DNA from: Melioribacter sp051488665
GTDB lineage: Bacteria; Bacteroidota; Ignavibacteria; Ignavibacteriales; Melioribacteraceae
Direction: 5' to 3'
Assembly (NCBI RefSeq): GCF_051488665.1
Contig: NZ_JBPSEG010000006.1
Location: 62,001 to 126,000 of the forward strand
DNA: 64,000 nt
The notes beneath the pieces are model-generated. The model was given only the letters and a program-made list of their open reading frames with translations, ran no database searches and was not told the DNA's origin. Made by a program: the position numbers and the translations under genes. This document shows, piece by piece, positions 8,469 to 17,734 of the stretch (its first letter is position 1; every line of letters begins with the position of its first letter).

Positions 8469-9713
8469 ATGCAGAAAAGAAGAGTCGTTATAACCGGAAT
8501 GGGTGCTGTAACGCCGATTGGAAATAACATCAAAGATTTCTGGGAAGGTTTAGTTGCCGGGAAAAACGGTGCAGGCAAAATCACAAAATTCGACGTATCC
8601 GAATTTACTACTCAGTTTGCCTGTGAATTGAAAAATTTCGATCCAGCCGATTATATTGACAAAAAAGAACTCCGTCGAATGGATTCTTATACTCATTATG
8701 CGCTCGCTTCGGCTGCAATGGCTCTTGAAGATTCCGCTTTAGACCTTTCGAAAATTAATCCGGATTTAGCCGGCGTCGTTTTCGGAAGCGGCATAGGCGG
8801 TATCTGGACATTCGAAGAACAGCATTCCGCTTTTATTAACGGAGGTCCCAAAAGAGTTAGTCCGTTCTTCGTTCCGATGATGATTCCCGACATAGCCGCA
8901 GGCTACATTTCAATTAAATACGGTCTGAAAGGACCTAACTATGCCACGGTTTCGGCATGCGCGACATCGTCGCACGCAATAGCCGACGCGTTTATTCTTA
9001 TTCAAAGAGGTTCCGCAGACCTAATTTTTACAGGAGGTTCCGAAGCTCCGATTACGCCGATGTCGATTGCAGGGTTCAATTCGGCTCGCGCCCTTTCTAC
9101 TTGGAACGACCGATACATGGAAGCTTCCAGACCGTTCGACAAAGACCGCAACGGATTTGTTATGGGAGAAGGCGGGGGAGTGATTGTACTCGAAGAGCTG
9201 GAACACGCAATGGCAAGAGGCGCAAAAATTTACGCTGAAATTGTCGGAGTCGGTTTAACCGGCGACGCTTATCATATAACCGCTCCCGCTCCGAATGGCG
9301 AAGGCGCAGCCCGAGCCATGAAAGAAGCTCTCCGGGACGCCGGCGTTCAACCCGAAGAAGTCGATTATATCAACGCTCACGGAACTTCGACAGAATTGAA
9401 CGATATCAACGAGACTAAAGCTATCAAATCGGTCTTTGGCGATCATGCATACAAAATGAACGTCAGTTCCACTAAATCGATGACGGGACATTTGCTCGGC
9501 GCCGCAGGCGCAGTTGAAGCAATCGCCACAATATTAGCAATAAAAAACAGTATTATTCCTCCTACAATCAACCTTGATGAACCCGATCCCGAATGCGATT
9601 TGAATTATACGCCGAAGAAGCCCGTAAACAGAGAAATTAAATATGCAATCAGCAACACTTTCGGTTTCGGAGGACATAACGCCAGTCTGTTGTTCAAAAA
9701 GTTCGAAGGATAA
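8469..9713 (+). CDS. fabF: 3-oxoacyl-ACP synthase II (KAS II)
   Basis: Elongates acyl-ACP by condensation with malonyl-ACP. At 414 residues it is full length. The catalytic Cys is in SACATSSHA, the two His in NAHGTSTELND and STKSMTGHLLGAAG, and the C-terminal glycine loop is NTFGFGGHN. This Cys-His-His triad separates it from FabH. It lies 63 nt after acpP, beyond the hairpin, and is followed after 2 nt by rnc. Confidence 0.97.
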   Translation: MQKRRVVITGMGAVTPIGNNIKDFWEGLVAGKNGAGKITKFDVSEFTTQFACELKNFDPADYIDKKELRRMDSYTHYALASAAMALEDSALDLSKINPDLAGVVFGSGIGGIWTFEEQHSAFINGGPKRVSPFFVPMMIPDIAAGYISIKYGLKGPNYATVSACATSSHAIADAFILIQRGSADLIFTGGSEAPITPMSIAGFNSARALSTWNDRYMEASRPFDKDRNGFVMGEGGGVIVLEELEHAMARGAKIYAEIVGVGLTGDAYHITAPAPNGEGAARAMKEALRDAGVQPEEVDYINAHGTSTELNDINETKAIKSVFGDHAYKMNVSSTKSMTGHLLGAAGAVEAIATILAIKNSIIPPTINLDEPDPECDLNYTPKKPVNREIKYAISNTFGFGGHNASLLFKKFEG

Positions 9714-9715
9714 TC

Positions 9716-10480
9716 TTGTTTGGAAAGTTTATCAAAAATATTTTTTTCCGCAAGGATCGAAAATATATTAAAGATTATCTGTTCGACATCGAACTGCTCG
9801 AGAATATACTCGGTTTTAAAGTAAAGAACGCCGAATATTACATAAAGGCGCTAACGCACAGGTCGTACCTCGAGCTTTTTCCGGAACTCGAAAAATCCAA
9901 CGAACGGCTCGAATTTCTCGGCGACGCAGTTCTGAATATGGTTGTAGCTGAATATTTGTTCAGAACATACCCTGCCCAGGAAGAAGGCTTCCTTACAAAA
10001 GTGCGCTCCACAATTGTAAACAGAGCCAACTTATTCGCATGCGCCGAATACCTCGGCATTGTAAACCTTTTACTCTATAATCAAAAGTATATAGACCAGA
10101 CTGCCGAAGGAATGAAAACAATTTTGTCCGACACCATCGAAGCTCTGATTGGCGCAATTTATCTGGACAGGGGATTGAAATACGCAAAGCAATTTATTTT
10201 GCGAGCTGTAATAGCTCCTTCCAAAGAGCACGGGAATATTCTGAAAGATCAGAATTACAAAGGACAATTGCTCGAGTTGACGCACTCGAAAAAAATCAGC
10301 TCGCCGAGATACGTTGTGGTTAGCGAAACAGGTCCGCAACACGACAAAGAATTTGTTGTGGACGTATTCGTCAATAATGAAAAGCTCGGCAGCGGAAAAG
10401 GGAAAAACAAAAAAACTGCGGAACAAAACGCCGCCAAAGACGCCCTCTCGAAAATTAAAAACGACTCCTCTTCATCTTAA
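9716..10480 (+). CDS. rnc: Ribonuclease III
   Basis: Endonuclease that cuts double-stranded RNA in rRNA precursors and some mRNAs. The 254-residue protein has the RNase III catalytic helix ERLEFLGDA at 64-72, a second acidic site in SDTIEALIGAIYLD, and a C-terminal double-stranded RNA-binding domain (about 180-248, with AAEQNAAKDAL). The start is TTG 9716, supported by GAAGGA 5 nt upstream. The placement after fabF is a common one. There is a basic N-terminal extension of about 18 residues. Confidence 0.95.
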   Translation: MFGKFIKNIFFRKDRKYIKDYLFDIELLENILGFKVKNAEYYIKALTHRSYLELFPELEKSNERLEFLGDAVLNMVVAEYLFRTYPAQEEGFLTKVRSTIVNRANLFACAEYLGIVNLLLYNQKYIDQTAEGMKTILSDTIEALIGAIYLDRGLKYAKQFILRAVIAPSKEHGNILKDQNYKGQLLELTHSKKISSPRYVVVSETGPQHDKEFVVDVFVNNEKLGSGKGKNKKTAEQNAAKDALSKIKNDSSSS

Positions 10481-10505
10481 TACTTTTAACTATATTAGTT
10501 ATGCT

Positions 10506-10519
10506 AATAATTAATTATT
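10506..10519. repeat. 14-bp perfect palindrome in gcvP leader
   Basis: The same AATAATTAATTATT found upstream of acpP, here 22 nt before the gcvP ATG in the 61-nt gap after rnc. The shared distance from the start codon is suggestive but the sequence is very AT-rich. Confidence 0.3.
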
Positions 10520-10541
10520 TCCATTAAAGAGAGTTAATAAT

Positions 10542-13421
10542 ATGGAGACCCCATTATTTAACGACAAATTTGTCAATCGCCACGTCGGACCCGACGAAAG
10601 CGATATTAAACAAATGTGCGACAAAATCGCCGTTTCTTCGCTCGATGAACTTATTGAGAAAGCTCTGCCCGAATCAATTCGCAGCGACAAAAAACTCGAA
10701 CTCGGCGAACCGTTGAGCGAATACCATATGATTGGAAGGCTAACGGAAATAGCCAACCAAAACAAACTTTTTAAGAATTATATCGGTCTCGGTTACTATC
10801 CTGTTATTTTACCCGGCGTAATCAGAAGAAATATTCTGGAAAATCCCGATTGGTACACTCCGTACACGCCGTATCAGGCTGAGATATCGCAGGGTAGGCT
10901 TGAAGCCTTGCTTAATTTCCAGACGATGATAATCGACATGACAGGTTTGCCGATTGCAAACGCTTCGTTACTCGACGAGGCTACAGCCGCGGCTGAAGCG
11001 ATGGCAATGCTTTTTAATTTTCAAAAAACAAAAAAGAAAAACGCCAATAAATTTTTTGTATCGAATGATATTTTCCCGCAGACAATTGAAGTCTTGAAAA
11101 CGAGAAGCGAACCGCTTGGGATTGAACTTGTTATTGACGATAACGAAAATGCCCGTTTTGACGAATCGTATTTCGGACTGATTGTTCAATATCCCGCTTC
11201 TTCCGGAAAAATTGTGGATTATTCGGAACTGTTCGAAAAAGCAGACCGGTTCGGAATTCTCAAAGCCGTAGCGGCAGATTTAATGAGTTTAGCTCTTCTT
11301 ACTCCTCCGGGAGAATTCGGCACCGACGTTGCAGTTGGATCTACTCAACGATTCGGCGTTCCGATGGGATTCGGCGGTCCGCATGCGGCTTATTTTGCAA
11401 CCAAAGAGGAGTATAAAAGATTTGTCCCGGGCAGAATAATCGGAGTATCGATCGACCGTCACGGAAACAGAGCTCTCAGAATGGCTCTGCAAACAAGAGA
11501 ACAGCATATCAAACGCGAGCATGCAACAAGTAATATTTGCACTTCGCAGGCTTTGCTCGCTGTTATGGCTTCTATGTACGCCGTCTATCACGGTCCGGAA
11601 GGAATTAAAAATATTGCCGAGCGGATTCATTATTTGACATCGTTGTTGAATAGTCATCTTAAAAAAATGGGGCTGAGTCAACTTAACGATTTTTATTTCG
11701 ATACGCTGCTAATTAAATTCAAAAATATTTCGGATGTAGAATCCGTTCGTAAAATGGCGCTCGAAAGAAAGATAAATTTCCGCTATACTGATACCGACAA
11801 GATAGGAATTTCGATTTCTCAAGCTACTACAGTCGAAGACATTGCTGAAATCGTGGAAATCTTTGCCAAAGCTCTCGGTCTTTCATACTCGGAAAAAGTA
11901 GATAAAATTGAATTCGATTATTATGCCATTCCGGAAAGTTTGAAAAGAAGAAGTCAATATCTGACTCATCCGGTATTTAATAAATATCATTCCGAAACCG
12001 AGTTGATGAGATATATCAAGAGTTTAACCGTAAAAGATTTTTCTTTGACAACGTCAATGATTTCTCTCGGATCGTGCACAATGAAATTAAACGCCGCCAC
12101 TGAGATGTTCGGAATCACGTGGGAAGAGTTTACGGAAATCCATCCTTTTGCTCCATCCGATCAGGCGAAAGGGTATTTCAGAATAATAGAAGAATTAGGC
12201 GCCGATTTGATGAAAATTACCGGATTCAAAGGAATTTCTTTCCAGCCGAATTCGGGCGCGCAGGGAGAATATACGGGACTGATGGTCATCCGCGCCTATC
12301 ATAAAAGCAGAGGAGAAAGCAACAGGAATATCGTTCTGATACCTTCATCCGCTCATGGCACGAATCCCGCGAGCGCAGTTATGGCGGGTAATAAAGTTGT
12401 GGTTGTTAAATGCGATGAAAACGGCAATATCGACTTGAACGACCTTAAAGCAAAAGCCGAAGAACATAAAGATAATCTGTCGGCATTGATGGTTACTTAT
12501 CCCTCCACTCACGGCGTTTTCGAAGAAGATATCGTGGAAATTTGTAAAATCATTCACGAAAACGGCGGACAGGTTTATATGGACGGAGCAAATTTAAATG
12601 CTCTGGTAGGCTTGGCGTATCCGGCTGAAATCGGAGCTGACGTATGTCATATAAATCTCCACAAAACATTTGCAATTCCGCACGGCGGCGGCGGTCCCGG
12701 AATGGGTCCGATTGCAGTTGCCGAGCACTTAAAACCGTTTTTGCCGGGTCACCCGCTGGTAAAAACCGGAGGCGAAAAGGCTATAACGTCGGTTTCAGCC
12801 GCTCCTTTCGGAAGCCCGCTCATATTAATTATTTCGTATGCATACATTAAAATGATGGGCGGCGAAGGATTGACGCACGCTACGAAAGCGGCGATTCTTA
12901 ATGCGAATTACCTCAAAGAAAAACTGAAAGATTATTATCCCGTTCTCTATTCGGGCAAAAGAGGATTTGTCGCTCACGAATTGATTTTCGACACCAGAAA
13001 ATTCAAACAATCGGCTAAAATCGACGTGGACGATATAGCCAAGCGATTAATGGATTACGGATTCCATGCGCCGACAGTATCATTTCCGGTGCCGGGCACT
13101 TTGATGGTTGAACCGACAGAAAGCGAATCGAAATATGAGCTTGACCGTTTTTGCGACGCCATGATTTCAATTTATAATGAAATTAAAGAAATCGAAGAAG
13201 GTAAATCTGACATCGAAGACAACGTATTGAAAAACGCGCCGCATACTCCTTTTGAAGTGTCGGCTGACGAATGGAACCATTCTTATACACGTACAAAGGC
13301 GGCTTTCCCCGCCGACTATCTTAAAATTTATAAACCGTGGGTTTCGGTAGGCAGAATTAACAACGCTTACGGCGATAGAAATCTCGTTTGCAGTTGTCCG
13401 CCCGTGTCTCAATACGAATAA
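10542..13421 (+). CDS. gcvP: Glycine dehydrogenase (decarboxylating), P-protein, single chain
   Basis: PLP-dependent decarboxylation of glycine with transfer of the aminomethyl group to lipoyl-GcvH. The 959 residues match the fused (homodimeric) type, not the split GcvPA/GcvPB type. It opens with a typical FVNRHVGPDESD segment; the PLP lysine is in HINLHKTFAIPHGG near residue 707, followed by the glycine-rich GGGGPGMGP loop. The C-terminal DRNLVCSCPP is also conserved. No gcvT, gcvH or lpd is nearby, so the partners are encoded elsewhere. It is followed after 9 nt by the CoA-binding gene. Confidence 0.97.
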   Translation: METPLFNDKFVNRHVGPDESDIKQMCDKIAVSSLDELIEKALPESIRSDKKLELGEPLSEYHMIGRLTEIANQNKLFKNYIGLGYYPVILPGVIRRNILENPDWYTPYTPYQAEISQGRLEALLNFQTMIIDMTGLPIANASLLDEATAAAEAMAMLFNFQKTKKKNANKFFVSNDIFPQTIEVLKTRSEPLGIELVIDDNENARFDESYFGLIVQYPASSGKIVDYSELFEKADRFGILKAVAADLMSLALLTPPGEFGTDVAVGSTQRFGVPMGFGGPHAAYFATKEEYKRFVPGRIIGVSIDRHGNRALRMALQTREQHIKREHATSNICTSQALLAVMASMYAVYHGPEGIKNIAERIHYLTSLLNSHLKKMGLSQLNDFYFDTLLIKFKNISDVESVRKMALERKINFRYTDTDKIGISISQATTVEDIAEIVEIFAKALGLSYSEKVDKIEFDYYAIPESLKRRSQYLTHPVFNKYHSETELMRYIKSLTVKDFSLTTSMISLGSCTMKLNAATEMFGITWEEFTEIHPFAPSDQAKGYFRIIEELGADLMKITGFKGISFQPNSGAQGEYTGLMVIRAYHKSRGESNRNIVLIPSSAHGTNPASAVMAGNKVVVVKCDENGNIDLNDLKAKAEEHKDNLSALMVTYPSTHGVFEEDIVEICKIIHENGGQVYMDGANLNALVGLAYPAEIGADVCHINLHKTFAIPHGGGGPGMGPIAVAEHLKPFLPGHPLVKTGGEKAITSVSAAPFGSPLILIISYAYIKMMGGEGLTHATKAAILNANYLKEKLKDYYPVLYSGKRGFVAHELIFDTRKFKQSAKIDVDDIAKRLMDYGFHAPTVSFPVPGTLMVEPTESESKYELDRFCDAMISIYNEIKEIEEGKSDIEDNVLKNAPHTPFEVSADEWNHSYTRTKAAFPADYLKIYKPWVSVGRINNAYGDRNLVCSCPPVSQYE

Positions 13422-13430
13422 CGGATATCT

Positions 13431-13835
13431 ATGTATAACTCGAGCGAATGTGAGTTACTGAAAATTTCAAAACGGATTGCGGTGGTAGGTTTATCGCGCA
13501 ATCCGTTTAAAACAAGCAGAATGATTGCCGATTATTTGATTCGTAACGGATACGAAATAGCGGGAGTCAATCCGAATCATGACGGCGATTTCGATGTGCC
13601 GGTTTTTAAGTCTCTGACCGATATTCCTTACAGGATTGATATTGTTAATATTTTCAGAAAGTCTGAAGACATTCCCGGACTGATTCCCGACATACTTAAA
13701 ATTAATCCGCGCGGAGTATGGCTTCAACTCGGAATACGCAACGACGAAGCTGTCGCTCCGTTAATCAAAAACGGAATTACGGTAATTCAGGACGAATGCA
13801 TTAAGATTGTTCACTCGATGTGCTTCGGAGGATAG
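13431..13835 (+). CDS. CoA-binding (YccU-type) Rossmann protein
   Basis: A 134-residue single-domain protein of the CoA_binding family. The N-terminal RIAVVGLSRNPFKTS loop is the dinucleotide/CoA-binding turn and IAGVNPNHDG follows the second strand; the C-terminus GITVIQDECIKI with HSMCF is typical of this group. Such proteins bind CoA or CoA disulfide-like ligands and their role is unknown. It lies 9 nt after gcvP and 4 nt before rsmE. Confidence 0.88.
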   Translation: MYNSSECELLKISKRIAVVGLSRNPFKTSRMIADYLIRNGYEIAGVNPNHDGDFDVPVFKSLTDIPYRIDIVNIFRKSEDIPGLIPDILKINPRGVWLQLGIRNDEAVAPLIKNGITVIQDECIKIVHSMCFGG

Positions 13836-13839
13836 TTAA

Positions 13840-14556
13840 TTGAGCGATTCTTTTCTTTCCGAAATAGAACTTTATTATTCGGATACAACGGAAGACTTAA
13901 AAACGTTGGTTTTAAGTCAGGAAGAAGTGCATCATTTGACTAAAGTTATGCGTCACAATGCAGGAGACGAGATTTACGTAACCGACGGAAAAGGGAATAT
14001 CTACCGGACAGTCATAATCGATATTTCCAAAAGAGAAGTCAAAACGGAAATCAAACAAATCTATTCTTATCCGAACAAATTTAAAAATATAACCTTTTGT
14101 TTGCCGCGGCTCAAAAATGCCGAACGGTTCGAAGCGGCTCTGGAAAAATCGATCGAGCTGGGCATAACTGATTTCATCGTTTTCGAATCGAAAAGAACTG
14201 TTGCACGAGGCGAAAAACTTTCCAGATGGAATAAAATCGCGCTGGCGGCTATGAAACAGTCACTGAGAAGCTGGAAACCCGTCATCCGTTACGCTGAGAA
14301 TTTGCATAAAATTTCTTTTAACGGGGAGGTAATTATTTTCGAACAAAAGGGTAACGGCACACTGACGGAATATTTGAACAATAATTACGATAACAATAAA
14401 AATTATTTTTTCATCTTCGGACCGGAAGGAGGATTGGAGTATACTGAAATAGAAGCTTTAGGAAACGCAAGTCTGCTGAAACTTACAGGGAACAGATTGA
14501 GAAGCGAAACGGCAGTAATCAGCGCAGCCGCATTGCTGTCTACATTAATTCGATAG
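13840..14556 (+). CDS. rsmE: 16S rRNA m3U1498 methyltransferase
   Basis: SPOUT-family methyltransferase that modifies U1498 of 16S rRNA in the 30S subunit. At 238 residues it is the usual length. The N-terminal PUA-like part has HHLTKVMRHNAGDEI; the C-terminal knot has FGPEGGLEYTEIEAL and LTGNRLRSETAVI. The start is TTG 13840, 8 nt after GGAGG. The 3' end overlaps the convergent punA gene by 17 nt. Confidence 0.95.
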   Translation: MSDSFLSEIELYYSDTTEDLKTLVLSQEEVHHLTKVMRHNAGDEIYVTDGKGNIYRTVIIDISKREVKTEIKQIYSYPNKFKNITFCLPRLKNAERFEAALEKSIELGITDFIVFESKRTVARGEKLSRWNKIALAAMKQSLRSWKPVIRYAENLHKISFNGEVIIFEQKGNGTLTEYLNNNYDNNKNYFFIFGPEGGLEYTEIEALGNASLLKLTGNRLRSETAVISAAALLSTLIR

Positions 14557-15355
14557 ATTTTTTTACAAGCCGTTCGAATTTTTCTTTTACCAATTCGGCT
14601 GTATCGATTACTTCCTGATGCGATAATTTATTCTGAGAAATTCCCGCCGCCATATTCGTAATACAAGAAATCGAAGAAGTTTCGATTCCCATTAAATGCG
14701 CGTAATAAGCTTCGTGGACTGTGGACATTCCGACCGCGTCGCAATTCATTCGTGCAGCCATATCGATTTCCGCAGGCGTTTCGTACGAAGGACCTTTATT
14801 GAACCAATAAACTCCTTCTTTCAGATTAATCATTTCTTCCGAAGCAGCTCTTTTTATTACGTCGTTCAGATAATCCGAAGGGAAACTGCGGTTTCTGCTT
14901 TCGATATTTCCCGCTCCCATGACTTCAGCCATCTCTTTTTTAATATTAAAGGAGACAAAAGAAGAAGCCAGCATCAGGTCTCCCGGTGCGAAATATTTAT
15001 TGACTCCGCCGGCAGCGTTTGTAAGTATAATTTTCTTAACGCCTGTTTGCGAAGCGATATGAACGGGGAGAAGACAATCGGACAGTCTGTAACCTTCGTA
15101 AAAGTGAAGTCTGCCCTGAACGAGTAATATTTTTTTATTGTTGTATTCGACAAAATGAAGATAACCTTTATGACCTTCCACCGTCGATTTCGGATAACCG
15201 GGAATTTCGTTTGTCGGAATAGTAAATTTATTAACGAAGTTATCCGCAAAGCCTCCCAAACCGCTGCCGAGAACAATGCAGACCTCAGGTCTGTAGGGCG
15301 CTTTATCGATAATGTTTTCGACTATATTTTTGTATTTGTCTTTTAAGTTTATCAT
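14540..15355 (-). CDS. punA: Purine-nucleoside phosphorylase (trimeric type)
   Basis: Cleaves inosine and guanosine with phosphate to free base and ribose-1-phosphate. I start it at ATG 15355 (271 residues, MINLKDKYKN), which overlaps the nupC stop by 1 nt (TGATG); a longer frame to 15517 lies inside nupC and is unlikely. Visible family motifs are VLGSGLGGF (phosphate loop), VEGHKGYLHF, TNAAGGVN, and GPSYETPAEI in the base site. It sits downstream of nupC, tdk and cdd in a nucleoside salvage operon. Confidence 0.95.
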   Translation of the reverse strand: MINLKDKYKNIVENIIDKAPYRPEVCIVLGSGLGGFADNFVNKFTIPTNEIPGYPKSTVEGHKGYLHFVEYNNKKILLVQGRLHFYEGYRLSDCLLPVHIASQTGVKKIILTNAAGGVNKYFAPGDLMLASSFVSFNIKKEMAEVMGAGNIESRNRSFPSDYLNDVIKRAASEEMINLKEGVYWFNKGPSYETPAEIDMAARMNCDAVGMSTVHEAYYAHLMGIETSSISCITNMAAGISQNKLSHQEVIDTAELVKEKFERLVKKSIELM

Positions 15356-16707
15356 CAGATTAATATTCCTGCGAGAGTTGCAGTAAGTAAATTTGCCAGG
15401 GTGCCGCCGATTACCGCTTTGATGCCGAGTTCTGCCAGGTCGCTCCTTCTTGACGGAGCCAGCGGTGAAATTCCGCCGATTTGAATAGCGATTGAACTGA
15501 AATTTGCAAAGCCGCATAAAGCGTAAGTAGCCATAAACATGGCTTTTTCGTTTGTGAATAAGTTTGATTGTATGAGCGAGCTCATGTCGAGATAAGCCAC
15601 AAATTCGTTAAGCACTACTTTTGTCCCAATCAAACTTCCGAAATGGTATGCGCTTTCCCACGGAACGCCGATGCCGTAGGCTAAAAATTGAAGCAGGGAG
15701 CCGAACAGGAATTGCATACTTAATTTTGCATTGAATTTATCCAGCAGGAAGGAATTCAATCCGGAAAAATCGCCCAGCCAACCCAGGAAATAATTAATCA
15801 TCGCTATCAAAGCAATAAAAGCTATTAACATGGCTGCAACATTTAAAGCCAGAGTCATTCCTTCGGATGCGCCAGCAGCAGCCGCTTCGATTACGTTCGA
15901 AGCCGATTTTTCGACTTTAACTTTTACTTTGCCTTTTGTTTCAGGTTCGCCTGTTTCCGGAAAAATTATTTTTGAAATCAACAATGCAGCCGGAGCCGCC
16001 ATAACGCTTGCGCCCAGCAAATGAGTAGCAAAAATCAATTGCGCTTCTTCGAGAGGTATATTGTGAGTTTTTGAAAATGCCACGCCGAGTATTTGAATAT
16101 AAGCCGCCATAACTCCGCCTGCAATCGTAGCCATACCGCCTACCATTATAGTCAAAAGTTCGCTTTTGGTCATCCCTTTCAGATACGGTTTAATCATAAG
16201 CGGAGCTTCGGTTTGTCCGACGAAAATATTTGCTGTGCAGGAGAGCGATTCGGCTCCGCTTGTTCCCATTACTTTTGCCATTATCCAGGCCATTCCTTCG
16301 ACAATTTTTTGCATTATTCCAAGATAATAAAGCAACGACATCAAACTGGCGAAAAATATAATTGTTGGTAAAACCTGGAAGGCAAAAAAGACTCCCATAC
16401 TCTCTTCATTGCCCGGACCGAGTCCGAGACTGCCGAATACGAATTTTGCTCCTTCCGTAGTGAAATTCAGTATCAGAACGAAAAAACTGCTGATAAATCT
16501 GAAAAATTCCTTCGGCCAGCCTAAAGGCGCAAAATATGCTCCGAGCTCTTCTCCTTTCAGAATTAAAATTGCAAAGGTAATCTGGATCAGTAAGCCTGAA
16601 ATTACGAGCCGCCAATTGACATGTCGTTTGTTATTTGACATTAAAAAGGCTATGCCGAGCAATAAAATTATGCCGATAATTCCTCTGAAAAGCGAAAGCA
16701 GTTCCAT
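15355..16707 (-). CDS. nupC: NupC-family concentrative nucleoside transporter
   Basis: Inner-membrane symporter that takes up nucleosides with H+ or Na+. A 450-residue protein from ATG 16707, with about ten hydrophobic segments and the family motifs GQTEAPLMIKPYL, ATIAGGVMAAYI, MAAPAALLISK and CGFANFSSIAIQIGG. An in-frame GTG at 16731 would extend it into tdk but has no ribosome site. It starts 2 nt after tdk stops and overlaps punA by 1 nt, which supports a co-expressed uptake and salvage unit. Confidence 0.94.
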   Translation of the reverse strand: MELLSLFRGIIGIILLLGIAFLMSNNKRHVNWRLVISGLLIQITFAILILKGEELGAYFAPLGWPKEFFRFISSFFVLILNFTTEGAKFVFGSLGLGPGNEESMGVFFAFQVLPTIIFFASLMSLLYYLGIMQKIVEGMAWIMAKVMGTSGAESLSCTANIFVGQTEAPLMIKPYLKGMTKSELLTIMVGGMATIAGGVMAAYIQILGVAFSKTHNIPLEEAQLIFATHLLGASVMAAPAALLISKIIFPETGEPETKGKVKVKVEKSASNVIEAAAAGASEGMTLALNVAAMLIAFIALIAMINYFLGWLGDFSGLNSFLLDKFNAKLSMQFLFGSLLQFLAYGIGVPWESAYHFGSLIGTKVVLNEFVAYLDMSSLIQSNLFTNEKAMFMATYALCGFANFSSIAIQIGGISPLAPSRRSDLAELGIKAVIGGTLANLLTATLAGILI

Positions 16708-16709
16708 AT

Positions 16710-17279
16710 TCAATCCGGTATATAATGACACTTACGACATCGCGCTTCATAGCTGTCCGAAGCGCCTACCAAAACCCGTTCGTTCGAAACTATTTTTCTT
16801 TGAGTTCTGTCGGCTATGTTTCCGCATACAACGCAAATTGCCAGGGTTTTAGTAATGAACTCTGCGGTAGCCAGCAATTGAGGAATCGGTTCGAACGGTT
16901 CGCCTTTGTAATCCTGGTCGAGTCCCGCAACAATCACTCGTTTACCTTCGTCAGCAAGTTTGTTGCAGACGTCGACTAAAGTCAAATCGAAAAATTGGGC
17001 TTCGTCGATACCGATTACCTGCGCGTCGCCGGCAAGTTCCAATATATCTTCCGCCTTGTCAATCAATATTGAGGGAAGCGATTGCTCGTTGTGGGAAACA
17101 ATTTCGGTTTCGGAGTACCGCGTGTCGATTTTGGGTTTGAAGATTTTAACTTTTTGTTTGGCAATAAGCGCTCTTTTTAATCGGCGAATCAATTCTTCGG
17201 TTTTACCGCTGAACATACAGCCGGCAATTACTTCAATCCAGCCGGCGCTCAATGGATAAAAATGCGTTACAGGTTCCAT
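16710..17279 (-). CDS. tdk: Thymidine kinase (type II)
   Basis: Phosphorylates thymidine with ATP. A 189-residue cytosolic enzyme with the P-loop GCMFSGKT at 20-27, the DEAQFFD Walker B motif and a zinc lasso with CVVCG and CRKCHY, typical of type II TK. The ATG at 17279 is one nt after the cdd stop. It is grouped with cdd, nupC and punA. Confidence 0.97.
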   Translation of the reverse strand: MEPVTHFYPLSAGWIEVIAGCMFSGKTEELIRRLKRALIAKQKVKIFKPKIDTRYSETEIVSHNEQSLPSILIDKAEDILELAGDAQVIGIDEAQFFDLTLVDVCNKLADEGKRVIVAGLDQDYKGEPFEPIPQLLATAEFITKTLAICVVCGNIADRTQRKIVSNERVLVGASDSYEARCRKCHYIPD

Positions 17280-17280
17280 A

Positions 17281-17676
17281 TTATTCCAGATTTTCCTTAT
17301 CGAAAGAAAAGGGGAGCAATTCTTCGACGGTCATTTCCTTAATTTCGCCTTTTTTATTATTCATAATAACCAATAAATCTTTACCGCATAATTCGGAAAG
17401 CACCTGACGGCATGCGCCGCAGGGGGGAGTAAAATCGTCCGAATCGCTTACGATTGCAATCGCATCGAATTCTTTTTCGCCTTCGAGTATAGCGCTGAAA
17501 GCGGCTGTTCTTTCGGCGCAAATTGTCAATCCGTAAGATGAATTTTCGATATTTGCGCCCTGATAAATTTTGCCGCTTTTGGTTATCAATGCGGCTCCGA
17601 CATGGAAATTCGAATAGGGAGCGTAAGCTTTTTTAGCCGCTTCTACCGCTTTGGAAATCAATTGTTCTTTATTCAA
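17281..17676 (-). CDS. cdd: Cytidine deaminase
   Basis: Deaminates cytidine and deoxycytidine to uridine forms. At 131 residues this is the short homotetrameric type. The zinc site is visible: Cys53-Ala-Glu55 (CAERTAAF) provides one ligand and the catalytic Glu, and PCGACRQVL near residue 87 provides the other two Cys. HVGAAL in the N-terminus is also conserved. It follows the helicase gene after 58 nt. Confidence 0.97.
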   Translation of the reverse strand: MNKEQLISKAVEAAKKAYAPYSNFHVGAALITKSGKIYQGANIENSSYGLTICAERTAAFSAILEGEKEFDAIAIVSDSDDFTPPCGACRQVLSELCGKDLLVIMNNKKGEIKEMTVEELLPFSFDKENLE

Positions 17677-17734
17677 TTTTCTTACCGATTTTTATTTTAA
17701 AGATAATTTAATCCGGGAAACTAAACTAATAAAA

